Shown here: positions 34,959 to 43,717 of the stretch, in pieces
Layout of the letters: every line of letters begins with the position of its first letter
How positions within the stretch are numbered: position 1 is the stretch's first letter
Origin: JAWKNZ01 sp041391425
GTDB taxonomy: Bacteria; Bdellovibrionota_B; Oligoflexia; Oligoflexales; JAWKNZ01
Length of the DNA stretch: 64,000 nt
Direction of reading: 5' to 3'
Assembly: GCA_041391425.1 (NCBI GenBank)
Contig: JAWKNZ010000003.1
Location: 248,001 to 312,000, forward strand
Notes under the pieces: generated by a model
What the model was told of the DNA's origin: nothing
Databases searched by the model: none
Seen by the model: the letters and a program-made list of their open reading frames with translations, nothing else
Position numbers and translations under genes: made by a program

Positions 34959-36559
34959 TGCTTCATACTCCTCGAAGCTTATATAGAGAGAAGACTTGGG
35001 GATCTAAATCTCAGTCAGGAAATTGGGACGCCATTGTTATTGGTTCAGGTGTCGGAGGAATGACCGCCGCAGCGGCATTAAGTAAAGCAGGTAGAAAAGT
35101 TCTTGTGCTCGAAAAGCACTGGATTCCGGGTGGGCTAACACAATCTTTTAATCGCAAAAATTATGTTTGGAATGTAGGTTTACATACTGTTGGAGAGGTG
35201 AGCTGTGATCATCTCAGCGGACGCATTTTAAATTTTCTTACGGGTGGAAAACTAGAGTGGAAGTCTTTAGGAGAATACTCGGAGGATTTTCGCTTTGAAG
35301 ATATGAGCTTTCAATTAGCAAGGGAAAGAGATACTCAATACGCTGATCTTATTAAAGCTTTTCCAGAGGATAAAGAGGGCTTGCTTCTATATGCTAAAGC
35401 TGTAGAGAAGGCGGCTGCCGTGATAAATCCTTACTATTTTATTTTGCAGCTGCTACCGAAGGCTATGGCAAATGTGTTGAAAAAGATTTCTTTTGCAGCA
35501 AATCAGTGGACAAGCTTAACAACTGAAGCAGTTATAAATAAATATATTGGAAACGAGAGGCTTAGAGATATTTTAAAAGCTAGGTGGATTTATTATGGCG
35601 CGGAGCCTGAAGAGTCATCTTTTCCAATTCATGCTATTGTTACTAGACATTTTTATCAAGGTGGCTTCTCTCCAGTTGAGGGAGGTCTTGCAATTGCTGC
35701 GAATTTATTAAGAACTATTCATGCATCAGGAGGTTGGACGCAAACTGATAGCGAAGTTATTAGCGTCATTTTAAAAAACAAGCATGCAATTGGTGTTCGT
35801 TTATCTAACGGTAAGGAAATTTTTGCCAAAAAAATTATTTCTGCGATTCCAATCCATAATCTTAAAAAGTTGATGCCCAATCCGACTCCCTATTGGCTAA
35901 AACAAGCTGCCTGTTTGCCAGGTACGCCAGCTCATATTTGTTTGTACTTAGGGTTTAAGGGAGGACTTGAAAGATTTGGTATTCGCTCAACTAGTACCTG
36001 GCTTTTCAAAGACTTGAAAGCAGTGTGGAATGCTTATTCTGAAAAAGAGTTTCCAGACCCTGGAATTTTATGGTGTAGTTTTCACTCTGTTGAAAAAGGA
36101 AACCTTGAGGATAATAATACAGCAGAAATTGTGGCTTTTTTGCCATGGAAATCTTTTTCGAAATGGGATCAAAGCCAATGGAAAAAACGATCTAAAGAGT
36201 ATGAAGATTTTAAATTAAAGCTTAAGAATTCTATGATCAGTATTCTGGATAAATATTTTCCAGGAATTGAAGAACATATCGCTTATTCGGAATTATCAAC
36301 CCCTCTTAGTACAAACCATTTTACTGGCGCAGTTAATGGTCAAATTTATGGTTTGGCGCCCACCCCGGCTCGTTATCATTGTGAACATTTAAGAGCTAGA
36401 ACGGCCACTCCCGGGCTTATCCTTGCTGGAAGTGATGCTTCGATGCCTGGCGTTATGGGGGCTTGTATGGGTGGCTTTATGGGAGCATTGATTGCAGACC
36501 CATTTGCTGTAAGTTGGGCTATGCGTTCGGCTTTCTTTAAAAACTCATTTATACCCTAA
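34958..36559 (+). CDS. FAD-dependent phytoene-desaturase/retinol-saturase-like oxidoreductase
   Basis: 533 residues. The N-terminal dinucleotide fold is clear: AIVIGSGVGGMTAAAALSKA then VLVLEKHWIPGG, about residues 25-60. The C-terminal FAD element is GLILAGSDASMPGVMGACMG. The family (CrtI, all-trans-retinol 13,14-reductase, related isomerases) adds, removes or moves hydrogens on conjugated polyenes. Its ATG overlaps the stop of the PKS (TAATG), so translation is coupled, and a polyene made by the PKS is its likely substrate. The exact reaction, desaturation or saturation, cannot be told from the sequence. No membrane span is obvious. Confidence 0.85.
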   Translation: MLHTPRSLYREKTWGSKSQSGNWDAIVIGSGVGGMTAAAALSKAGRKVLVLEKHWIPGGLTQSFNRKNYVWNVGLHTVGEVSCDHLSGRILNFLTGGKLEWKSLGEYSEDFRFEDMSFQLARERDTQYADLIKAFPEDKEGLLLYAKAVEKAAAVINPYYFILQLLPKAMANVLKKISFAANQWTSLTTEAVINKYIGNERLRDILKARWIYYGAEPEESSFPIHAIVTRHFYQGGFSPVEGGLAIAANLLRTIHASGGWTQTDSEVISVILKNKHAIGVRLSNGKEIFAKKIISAIPIHNLKKLMPNPTPYWLKQAACLPGTPAHICLYLGFKGGLERFGIRSTSTWLFKDLKAVWNAYSEKEFPDPGILWCSFHSVEKGNLEDNNTAEIVAFLPWKSFSKWDQSQWKKRSKEYEDFKLKLKNSMISILDKYFPGIEEHIAYSELSTPLSTNHFTGAVNGQIYGLAPTPARYHCEHLRARTATPGLILAGSDASMPGVMGACMGGFMGALIADPFAVSWAMRSAFFKNSFIP

Positions 36560-36796
36560 GTCAATACAAGCTTAATCTGCCCTTCTTTTGGCAAGATCTG
36601 TACATTTTTCGGTTGGCTAGCTAAGTAGTTCGTATAAATTAAAATAATATTATTTTGATATAAAAAATAATCATTTAAAATTAGATAGATACACATAACT
36701 ATCCCAAAGTGTTCTGAAAATAATCTCTAGAATGACTGGAAATTAATCAAATTTTTTGCTAGTTTCACTCTCCCTCTCTAGTATGGAGATTTACTC

Positions 36797-37966
36797 GTGG
36801 TAGAAGAAATAGAGCAACAACAAAAGTCGATTGAAAGAGTCCTTAAAGCCATTGAAGTTATTAAACATGGCGGCATGGTTATAATGACGGATGATGAAAA
36901 TCGTGAAAATGAAGGTGATTTGGTTTTTGCGGCAAGTGAAGTTTGTGCTGATAAAATTAATTTTTTAGCTAAAGAGGCTAGAGGATTGATTTGTTTGACT
37001 CTAGAAAGTCACATTGTAAAAAAGTTGCACCTTCCTATGATGGAGGCGCAAGGCAGTGCTTCTACTAAGATGGCAACCGCTTTCACAGTAAGTATTGAAG
37101 CGAGAGAAGGGGTAACAACCGGTATTTCGGCTGCAGATCGTGCTCGAACAATTTCCGTTGCAATTGATGATAAGACAAAGCCTAGTGATATAGTCGTTCC
37201 TGGTCACATATTCCCTCTTAAGGCGAAAGATGGTGGAGTTTTGGAACGCGCCGGACATACTGAAGGCTCCGTCGACTTAGCCCGTTTGGCTGGCAAGAAG
37301 CCGGCTGCTGTAATATGCGAAATTATGAACGATAATGGTGAAATGGCGCGTTTGCCTGATTTGGAAAAGTTTTCTGAAAAGTTTGAGATTCCTATTGTCA
37401 GTATTGAAGACCTTATTACTTTTAGACTATTGAAGGATAACCTTGTAGAAGAAGTTCAAAGGCGTCCTTTTGAAACAGCTTATGGGACTTACACTGGTGT
37501 TTGGTTTCAATCTAAGGTGGACTGTCGAGCGCACTTTGCTTTGGTGAAAGGCAATGACTTTGAAAATAATGCGGTTGATGTGCGTGTGCATAAGCAACGA
37601 CCGTTGACGGATGTTTTTACTTCTGAGGAGAAAGGTGCCCGTGGTCGGATCGAATTTGGTCTTCGTATGCTTCGTGATCATGAAAATGCAGTTTTTTTAT
37701 ATCTGAGTGCTGAAGATCATAATGAAGCCATATTAACGGATATGAATACTAGCATTGAGGGTATTGGTGAAGAGTCTGAAGTAAATGAACATTCTATTAG
37801 ATCTTTCGATTCTAGATTGTATGGTATAGGGGCGCAAATTCTAAGAAATTTGGGTGTAAAAAAGATGCGGGTTCATTTGAGCTCTAAGCGTTCAATTAAA
37901 GGCCTTGGAGGCTTTGGTTTAGAAATTACAGATATGAAGCTTTTAAATTCACAAGATGGGGTATAG
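36797..37966 (+). CDS. ribB: 3,4-dihydroxy-2-butanone-4-phosphate synthase with degenerate GTP cyclohydrolase II domain
   Basis: 389 residues. The N-terminal ~205 residues are a complete RibB: DDENRENEGDLVFAA, EARGLICLTL, TAFTVSIEAREGVTTGISAA and HIFPLKAKDGGVLERAGHTE. It makes the four-carbon unit of riboflavin from ribulose-5-phosphate. The rest aligns with GTP cyclohydrolase II, but the zinc/catalytic block CLTGDVFGSxRCDCG is replaced by QRPLTDVFTSEEKGARGRIE, with no cysteines. It should therefore not open GTP; this is the RibBX layout. A true RibA should exist elsewhere. The GTG start has GGAG 8 bases upstream. It is followed by ribH and nusB. No FMN riboswitch is visible upstream. Confidence 0.88.
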   Translation: MVEEIEQQQKSIERVLKAIEVIKHGGMVIMTDDENRENEGDLVFAASEVCADKINFLAKEARGLICLTLESHIVKKLHLPMMEAQGSASTKMATAFTVSIEAREGVTTGISAADRARTISVAIDDKTKPSDIVVPGHIFPLKAKDGGVLERAGHTEGSVDLARLAGKKPAAVICEIMNDNGEMARLPDLEKFSEKFEIPIVSIEDLITFRLLKDNLVEEVQRRPFETAYGTYTGVWFQSKVDCRAHFALVKGNDFENNAVDVRVHKQRPLTDVFTSEEKGARGRIEFGLRMLRDHENAVFLYLSAEDHNEAILTDMNTSIEGIGEESEVNEHSIRSFDSRLYGIGAQILRNLGVKKMRVHLSSKRSIKGLGGFGLEITDMKLLNSQDGV

Positions 37967-37975
37967 ATAAAACCT

Positions 37976-38419
37976 ATGAGATACCTAATTATTGCTTCTA
38001 AATTTAACAGTATGATATCGAAGGCATTAGTCGGTGGAGCAAAAGATGTTTTTGCTGAGGGGGCTTCTGAAGGTGCTAGCATTGAAGAAGTATGGGTGCC
38101 GGGTGCATTTGAGCTTCCTATCGCAGCTGCAAAAGCTGCACGCTCGAAGAGATATCAAGCTATAATTTGCTTGGGTTGTGTCATCCGCGGCGAGACACCT
38201 CACTTTGAATATGTCTCTGGCCCGGTGGCTTCTGGCTTGATGCAAATTTCAATTGAGACTGAGGTTCCAATCATTTTTGGTGTATTAACAACAGACAATG
38301 CAGAGCAGGCTTTACAGAGAAGCGGTCTTAAGGGTGGCAATAAAGGTGCTGATGCTATGTCTGCTGCTATTGAGATGGTAAATGTTATGCATAAGTTAGA
38401 AGGTAAGAACAATCTGTGA
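37976..38419 (+). CDS. ribH: 6,7-dimethyl-8-ribityllumazine synthase
   Basis: 147 residues of lumazine synthase, which joins the RibB product to the ribitylamino-pyrimidine. Signatures: VWVPGAFELPIAAAKAA, IICLGCVIRGETPHFEYV with the catalytic His, and PIIFGVLTTDNAEQALQRSG then NKGADAM. The N-terminus MRYLIIASKFNSMISKAL matches the family's RFN-type substrate loop. It lies 9 bp after ribB and its stop overlaps the GTG of nusB (GTGA), so the genes are co-translated. Confidence 0.95.
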   Translation: MRYLIIASKFNSMISKALVGGAKDVFAEGASEGASIEEVWVPGAFELPIAAAKAARSKRYQAIICLGCVIRGETPHFEYVSGPVASGLMQISIETEVPIIFGVLTTDNAEQALQRSGLKGGNKGADAMSAAIEMVNVMHKLEGKNNL

Positions 38420-38841
38420 GCCAGCTTAGACCAGAGCCATTAGCGAGAGAATTTTCTTTAAAGTTCTTGTATCAGTGTGAATCTGAGAAACTATATTATT
38501 TTTCTCACAATCATTTTAATAGCTTCTTTAGTTATTTTAGTGTTCCTGGAAACATACAAGAAGTTGCTCATCGTATTTGTGAAGGCGTTTTTAATAAACT
38601 GGGTGAAATTGATAATTTTATTGAAAAATCCTCTAATAAATGGAAGTTAAGCAGGATGTCGGTGATTGACCGAACTATTTTAAGGATTGGAACGTACGAA
38701 CTCCTTGAATCTGACACGCCAACTAAGGTAATCTTGAATGAAGCTGTTAATTTGGCAAAAACTTACGGGACGGAGCACTCCGGTCGGTTTGTCAACGGTC
38801 TGCTTGATGCACTTGCTCAGAGGCTCCGTAAAGCGAGCTGA
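38416..38841 (+). CDS. nusB: Transcription antitermination factor NusB
   Basis: 141 residues, helical. Recognised by REFSLKFLYQCES at the start and by the C-terminal core MSVIDRTILRIGTYELL, PTKVILNEAVNLAKTYGTEH and RFVNGLLDALAQ. NusB with NusE binds boxA RNA and keeps rRNA transcription processive. The GTG start overlaps the ribH stop, the classic ribH-nusB arrangement. The next gene begins 2 bp later. Confidence 0.94.
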   Translation: MSQLRPEPLAREFSLKFLYQCESEKLYYFSHNHFNSFFSYFSVPGNIQEVAHRICEGVFNKLGEIDNFIEKSSNKWKLSRMSVIDRTILRIGTYELLESDTPTKVILNEAVNLAKTYGTEHSGRFVNGLLDALAQRLRKAS

Positions 38842-38843
38842 TT

Positions 38844-39599
38844 ATGAAAGATTTCAGGCCTGATTTGGAAGCAAATGCTTCTAAGGGTGGTGCTTTGTCG
38901 ATGGTTAAAGTAATATCAGAAGACAAAGATGTTGATAAAATTGATGTCCCCATTCATGAGACAAATACTGACACGTTACCTGATATTTTTACGAGTGATT
39001 CGAAAATGGAAGGTCGGGCTGAGAGCAAAAGCGTTCCCATTCCAGATAACGGTGTTTCTAATTTTAAGGTAGACCATTCAAAACGTGAATTAAGTATCAA
39101 TATTATCACCTCTAGAATTGAGCATCAAAGTTGTAATTTTTGGATTGGTGTAACAACTGATGGAAAAATTGCACCTACGTCTCTATTGCATGAAGAATCT
39201 ACCGACAAAATTTTTGAAGATGTTACCGAGTGTGGGATTCAGGGGGGCGGCCCGTTGATGTTAACTGATACTAGCTGGCAACCACCAAGATATGTTTATT
39301 TTACCACTATCCCTAAGTCCGATTTGAATGTTATCTCAACTTGGATATTCAAAATTAACGAGATTATTGCATCTTGGGAAGTTGATTCTATTGGGATTTA
39401 TCTAGCACCTGAGCATTTTGGTGAGATTAATTCCTTGAAGCTGTTGCAGAAATTAACAGAAAAAATTGCTCTAAATAAAAATATTAATCATATTTATTTC
39501 CTTGTGGGAAAGCATGGGCTGAGTCATATACTGAATACGGCCCACCGTATCAAATCGACTCTTATTGATTTAGGTCATATAGTTACTGTATTTCATTGA
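38844..39599 (+). CDS. Conserved-looking protein of unknown function
   Basis: 251 residues, cytoplasmic by composition. The first ~85 residues are polar and probably disordered; the rest is a mixed alpha/beta domain (RELSINIITSRIEHQSCNFW, WIFKINEIIASWEVDSIGIY, NHIYFLVGKHGLSHIL). I do not recognise a family. It starts 2 bp after nusB and ends 36 bp before dapF, so it rides on the rib-nusB transcript. The position between nusB and dapF gives no clear functional hint. Confidence 0.6.
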   Translation: MKDFRPDLEANASKGGALSMVKVISEDKDVDKIDVPIHETNTDTLPDIFTSDSKMEGRAESKSVPIPDNGVSNFKVDHSKRELSINIITSRIEHQSCNFWIGVTTDGKIAPTSLLHEESTDKIFEDVTECGIQGGGPLMLTDTSWQPPRYVYFTTIPKSDLNVISTWIFKINEIIASWEVDSIGIYLAPEHFGEINSLKLLQKLTEKIALNKNINHIYFLVGKHGLSHILNTAHRIKSTLIDLGHIVTVFH

Positions 39600-39635
39600 T
39601 AGTAATGGTTATGACTATGGTAAGTAAAGGACCTG

Positions 39636-40598
39636 ATGTTTATAGACTTTGAAAAATGGCATGGATGTAAAAACGATTTCGTTATTGTTAGGCTTTCAAA
39701 AGCTGATGGTAATGTAATGTTGGATAGCTTGAAAAGAGTGTCTCCTTCGTTATGTAATAGAGATGGGACGGGTATTGGAGCTGATGGTGTGTTGGTACTT
39801 CACGGTGAGTTGCGAGATAGTTTACTTCCAGAACGTTTAACTATTATTAATAGCGATGGGTCAATTGCGAATAACTGTGGGAATGGATTGCGTTGTGCGG
39901 CATTGAGTGTTTTAAAGCACTTCAAAGCAGAATGTAAGCCGCATGACCAAGTTCCAGAGATGGTTGAACTAGAAGTTGAGGGAGTGAAGAAGCTATGCCG
40001 ATTTATGGATGGAAAGGATGGCGATAAGATTCCTTTAGTAGCGGTAGAGATGGGCATTCCTGCTGTGAATTCTGAGATATCTTGGTGTGATACTGTAGTA
40101 AAGGAAGCACGTACCATTTTAAGTTCTCTCAATATTGCACAAGTGGGCACTAATGCTAATTTTGAGTTGGATTGCTGTGAGATTGGCAACCCGCATCTCG
40201 TATTTTTTTTGCCAGAGGTAAATCGTGAAATGCTTTTGATGATCGGCCCAGCTATGCAAAATTTATCTATTTTAGACGGTGTAAATATCCATCTTGTTGA
40301 GTCAACAGAACCTACCAATGATGATCAATCATTAGCTAGTCAACTTTTGGCTGGTCGTGTGTCCGAAGTGCATAAGACGTTTGTTTGGGAACGGGGAGCT
40401 GGAGAAACCCAGGCTTGTGGTAGTGGTGCATGTGCTATTGCTGCTTGCTCTTTGAAAAACGGTTTTTCTAGTCGGCAAGAATGGATGGCAATTGATATGC
40501 CAGGCGGTCGACTTTATGCGAAGCAGGATGACCCGAAGCAAGAAGTAGTGCTAGCTGGCCCTGCGAATTTTGTTTACTCAGGTATAATCGAAATATAA
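39636..40598 (+). CDS. dapF: Diaminopimelate epimerase
   Basis: 320 residues, slightly long for the family. Converts LL- to meso-diaminopimelate for lysine and peptidoglycan. Both catalytic cysteines are in their motifs: NSDGSIANNCGNGLRCAA (about residue 82) and ERGAGETQACGSGACAIAA (about residue 267). The start FEKWHGCKNDFVIV is also typical. An insertion of about 35 residues in the first half accounts for the extra length. It ends 6 bp before a convergent lipoprotein gene. Confidence 0.93.
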   Translation: MFIDFEKWHGCKNDFVIVRLSKADGNVMLDSLKRVSPSLCNRDGTGIGADGVLVLHGELRDSLLPERLTIINSDGSIANNCGNGLRCAALSVLKHFKAECKPHDQVPEMVELEVEGVKKLCRFMDGKDGDKIPLVAVEMGIPAVNSEISWCDTVVKEARTILSSLNIAQVGTNANFELDCCEIGNPHLVFFLPEVNREMLLMIGPAMQNLSILDGVNIHLVESTEPTNDDQSLASQLLAGRVSEVHKTFVWERGAGETQACGSGACAIAACSLKNGFSSRQEWMAIDMPGGRLYAKQDDPKQEVVLAGPANFVYSGIIEI

Positions 40599-40604
40599 AT
40601 ATAA

Positions 40605-42464
40605 TTACTTTACGGCTGTGTCTTGTTTGCCAGTACAATTATTATTTTGTGTTTTTAGTGGGAGTATTAGGCTTAAAGCGTTGCAATATGAAGTAGTTTT
40701 AATTTCCTCTATTTTCTGCTCGTTGATGTTTTCAGATGGCTGTAAATTTTTGCTCAAGGAAAATAATTCAGGTGATAAATGCTCACCGAGTGCATAGGTA
40801 AAGTACTGGCTATATTTTGATGAATTTGGAGACTTCGCTACTTTTAGCCTTAGTAGCTGCGTTTCTTTGAAAAACCTTAAGGCATTTTTTTCTTGAGTTT
40901 TATTTAAATCTTCGTTTTTTGAATTTAATTGTCCGTTGATTATATCGGTATAAACTGCAATTGAGCTGGTTAATCTTTTTATGACTTTATCTTCACTGAT
41001 CTTGTCTTTTATAGAAATCAAGTTTCCTTTTAGTATGTTCGCTGTATTTTCAAAATGCTTGGAAAAAGAAGCTCTTAATTTTGGAGTGTACGTATCTATA
41101 AGGCTTTCATCTCCTTTTACTGTCGATATAACAGTGCCATATGCTAAGTTCAAACTGCGAACAGTATCCCAAACACCTATTATTCCAGCTATTAAGCCGC
41201 TAACAATATGTACCCCTGCAATACATGTAGATGAATTAGTCGCGTTTTTACAAAGTTTAAATACAGATGAAGAGAGAAATTTCATTACCGAACCAACCGA
41301 AGAGTTGATTGATCTTAATGCAATATTTCTACTAATGTCATTTAATAAAAAGTATTTTGCTCTCCAAGTATCAAAACCATAATCTAGATCTTCTTCTTTC
41401 AAATATGAGGTAGCTAATGTTGTTGCCTTGCTTATAGAGTAGCTCAAACTAAAGCCATAAATGGATTGCATTAAAACTGCTTTTGTTGAAGGTGCATCAA
41501 GAGCTCGTGCAAACATGAGTCCGCCAAAAAAATCTACAGCTCTAGATGCTAAAAAAAATCCCGATGTTAGAGGGTTAAGGTTAGCATTTTTATGGGCTAC
41601 CCAATCTGCGTAAGCACTTAAAGCCCACGTTGTTGGTATTATAACTTTAGAACTGCCGCTCCAGCCGATAAATGGTACAAACCATATCTTGCCGACTCTA
41701 GCTAAACCTTCGATTGCTTGCGGCATTCCTAAGAATGCTATTAAGCTACCAATTGTAGCACTGAATACTGCACCTTGGTAATCTTGGACATAGGTTGGTT
41801 CTTTTATGGTTCCTAGGCTGTGAGATAAAGACAGCTGACTCAATTTTTTTAAAGAGGCTGATACATTTGATACTGCAATACCGGTTGCTGCCGCAACTCC
41901 CAGTGCTTTTCCAATGTAAATTGCCGCCGGTGCAGATGTAGCAAAAGACACCGCGATTCCAGCTCCGAAAATAGGTAGAGATGCCAAATATAGCTCTTTT
42001 AAATGACGCTTTCTTTGGGAGTTGCCCCAACGTGCGTGTCCGTATTGTTTTGCATCATCAGAATCGAAGTCTAAGCAGTAATAGTCTTTTAGTCTAGTAT
42101 AGTCTGGGTCAATAGTGGGTGATTTTTTTAAAAAATATCCAAGTGCGAGTTCTGGTAAATCTTCAAAAGTCGAAGATTTTTTAGCTCCACCGCATGCAAC
42201 TTCTCTTGCTTCTTTAGTTTCCTTGTACCAACTTTCATAGAAGATATTAATTTTATTTTTAAGTGTTTGAATTGTGCTCCAGTAGTTAACTTTATAACGT
42301 TTGATCGTAGGTTCTGTGTTAATGTCTGGTGTTGAAAGTAAATCATCGAAGCTGGCTATGTCTGTTTGCCAGGTACTATTAAAGTCTTTTGGTTCACTGT
42401 CTAATAAACTGGAGACATGGTCAAAGATATAACTTTTGAATGCTTGTCCTGAATAATATAACAT
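40605..42464 (-). CDS. C-terminal fragment of a ~1034-residue lipoprotein, unknown function
   Basis: 619 residues from the first ATG, but the frame stays open upstream to 42902 with normal coding composition and no usable start (GWVAKHPINQFFLTGD-like text begins just after 42900). It therefore continues the gene at 42878-43708 in a shifted frame. This part has hydrophobic Ala/Gly-rich helices around residues 155-200 (LPIFGAGIAVSFATSAPAAI) and 235-330, and a helical C-terminal region. The hydrophobic stretches look like membrane or pore-forming segments, a weak guess. No known family. It converges with dapF. Confidence 0.55.
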   Translation of the reverse strand: MLYYSGQAFKSYIFDHVSSLLDSEPKDFNSTWQTDIASFDDLLSTPDINTEPTIKRYKVNYWSTIQTLKNKINIFYESWYKETKEAREVACGGAKKSSTFEDLPELALGYFLKKSPTIDPDYTRLKDYYCLDFDSDDAKQYGHARWGNSQRKRHLKELYLASLPIFGAGIAVSFATSAPAAIYIGKALGVAAATGIAVSNVSASLKKLSQLSLSHSLGTIKEPTYVQDYQGAVFSATIGSLIAFLGMPQAIEGLARVGKIWFVPFIGWSGSSKVIIPTTWALSAYADWVAHKNANLNPLTSGFFLASRAVDFFGGLMFARALDAPSTKAVLMQSIYGFSLSYSISKATTLATSYLKEEDLDYGFDTWRAKYFLLNDISRNIALRSINSSVGSVMKFLSSSVFKLCKNATNSSTCIAGVHIVSGLIAGIIGVWDTVRSLNLAYGTVISTVKGDESLIDTYTPKLRASFSKHFENTANILKGNLISIKDKISEDKVIKRLTSSIAVYTDIINGQLNSKNEDLNKTQEKNALRFFKETQLLRLKVAKSPNSSKYSQYFTYALGEHLSPELFSLSKNLQPSENINEQKIEEIKTTSYCNALSLILPLKTQNNNCTGKQDTAVK

Positions 42465-42877
42465 TAAATTTAATGTTATATACTGATCAAATGCAGAGAT
42501 GTTTTTTTGTGCTATAACTTGGCCATCTTTAGCTGTTGTTAATTCTCCCGGAAGGATCTTTTCAACAGCTTTTTCAAATATATCTAATTGTACTTTTTCA
42601 TTGACTTTTAAATCGTATAAAGTAATTTGCTTGTCAAAGAAGCTGAAAGATATTTTAAATGGTGATTTTTGACCGTTTTCTTTTAGTTTTAATTTTTCAT
42701 TATCTATAATATTTTTATAATTTTTTTCGAAGTCTAACCATTGAAATCCGCTTTTTAAAGCATTACGATCTTGTAACTTTTTTAATGTAGATTCTTCTTG
42801 CAGTATTTTAAATAAAGCATCAACTAAACGGTCTCCAGTTAGGAAGAATTGATTTATTGGGTGTTTTGCAACCCAGC

Positions 42878-43708
42878 TTAAAAGTGGAAGCGTGTCATTA
42901 ACTCGTTAACCCGACCAGCCGGAGAAATAAGTTGTTCGTTGTCTTCACTATGGAATATTCCTAAATTGCCAATACCAAATTCAGGATTCCAATTTACTAG
43001 TTCTTTCCACCTAAATTCTCCATTTGAATTAGGTTCTAAGAATATAAATTCAATATATTTAATTTCAATTACTGCTGCTATCATTTGTTTGAACCAAACA
43101 TCACTCCATAATTCTACACTCGAATTTAGTTGCGAATGCATATGCTCGACAGCTGCGTTGAGAGATCCTATGTTTTTTCTAGATTCGGGAAGATTAGATA
43201 CATCTAGGGCCAAAGATCCAGTCTCAGAAAAGCATGAATTAGGAACGCCAATCGCTGGAAAATTAGAGAATCCTTCATCTTTTCTTGGTTTGAAGGATAG
43301 CATATTTAATTCGGTGCGAATGCTTTCTTCTAAAAACAAAGAAGTAACGCGGGCTCTTAATTTAAAACGTGAATCTTCTAAAAATAGCCTAAGATTATCG
43401 GGTGTACTGACCGGATTTTCTTCAGCTAAGCGTCTGGCACTTTGATAATTAATGTATTCTTTATTTGTTAAATCTCCGTATTTTCTTATATCGTTTTTAT
43501 ACTGTGCCTTTATATATCCCAATGAATTTTGCGAAGGAGTTTCCTTGCACATCTCATCTAAAGAATGAGAAGAGATGATTGACAGGAGTGATTCATTTGT
43601 AGATTTTTGTGATAAAGCTAGATCAAGATCGCTGCCGTCACTGTTGTTTCGACAAGCGGATAAACTGAACGTTATTAATGCTAGTACAGAATATATAATT
43701 CTTTTCAC
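42878..43708 (-). CDS. N-terminal fragment of the same lipoprotein
   Basis: 276 residues. The signal MKRIIYSVLALITFSLSAC gives a lipoprotein with Cys at residue 19. Near residue 269 the frame appears to lose a base (42896-42905): the last residues ELMTRFHF are likely out of frame, and the true chain goes on VNDTLPLLSWVAKHPIN into the fragment to the left. Repaired, the product is about 1034 residues. The visible part is helical, with a Trp-rich stretch SSVELWSDVWFKQMIAAVIE. It starts 9 bp after the stop of the neighbouring lipoprotein gene, so both are one operon. Confidence 0.55.
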   Translation of the reverse strand: MKRIIYSVLALITFSLSACRNNSDGSDLDLALSQKSTNESLLSIISSHSLDEMCKETPSQNSLGYIKAQYKNDIRKYGDLTNKEYINYQSARRLAEENPVSTPDNLRLFLEDSRFKLRARVTSLFLEESIRTELNMLSFKPRKDEGFSNFPAIGVPNSCFSETGSLALDVSNLPESRKNIGSLNAAVEHMHSQLNSSVELWSDVWFKQMIAAVIEIKYIEFIFLEPNSNGEFRWKELVNWNPEFGIGNLGIFHSEDNEQLISPAGRVNELMTRFHF

Positions 43709-43717
43709 GACATCCTT

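Noticed and set aside
36560..36796. FMN riboswitch upstream of ribB
   Set aside because: None of the conserved RFN-element blocks is present; the stretch is plain AT-rich sequence.
39800..40318. 172-codon frame opposite dapF
   Set aside because: It is the reverse-strand shadow of dapF, whose catalytic motifs are intact.
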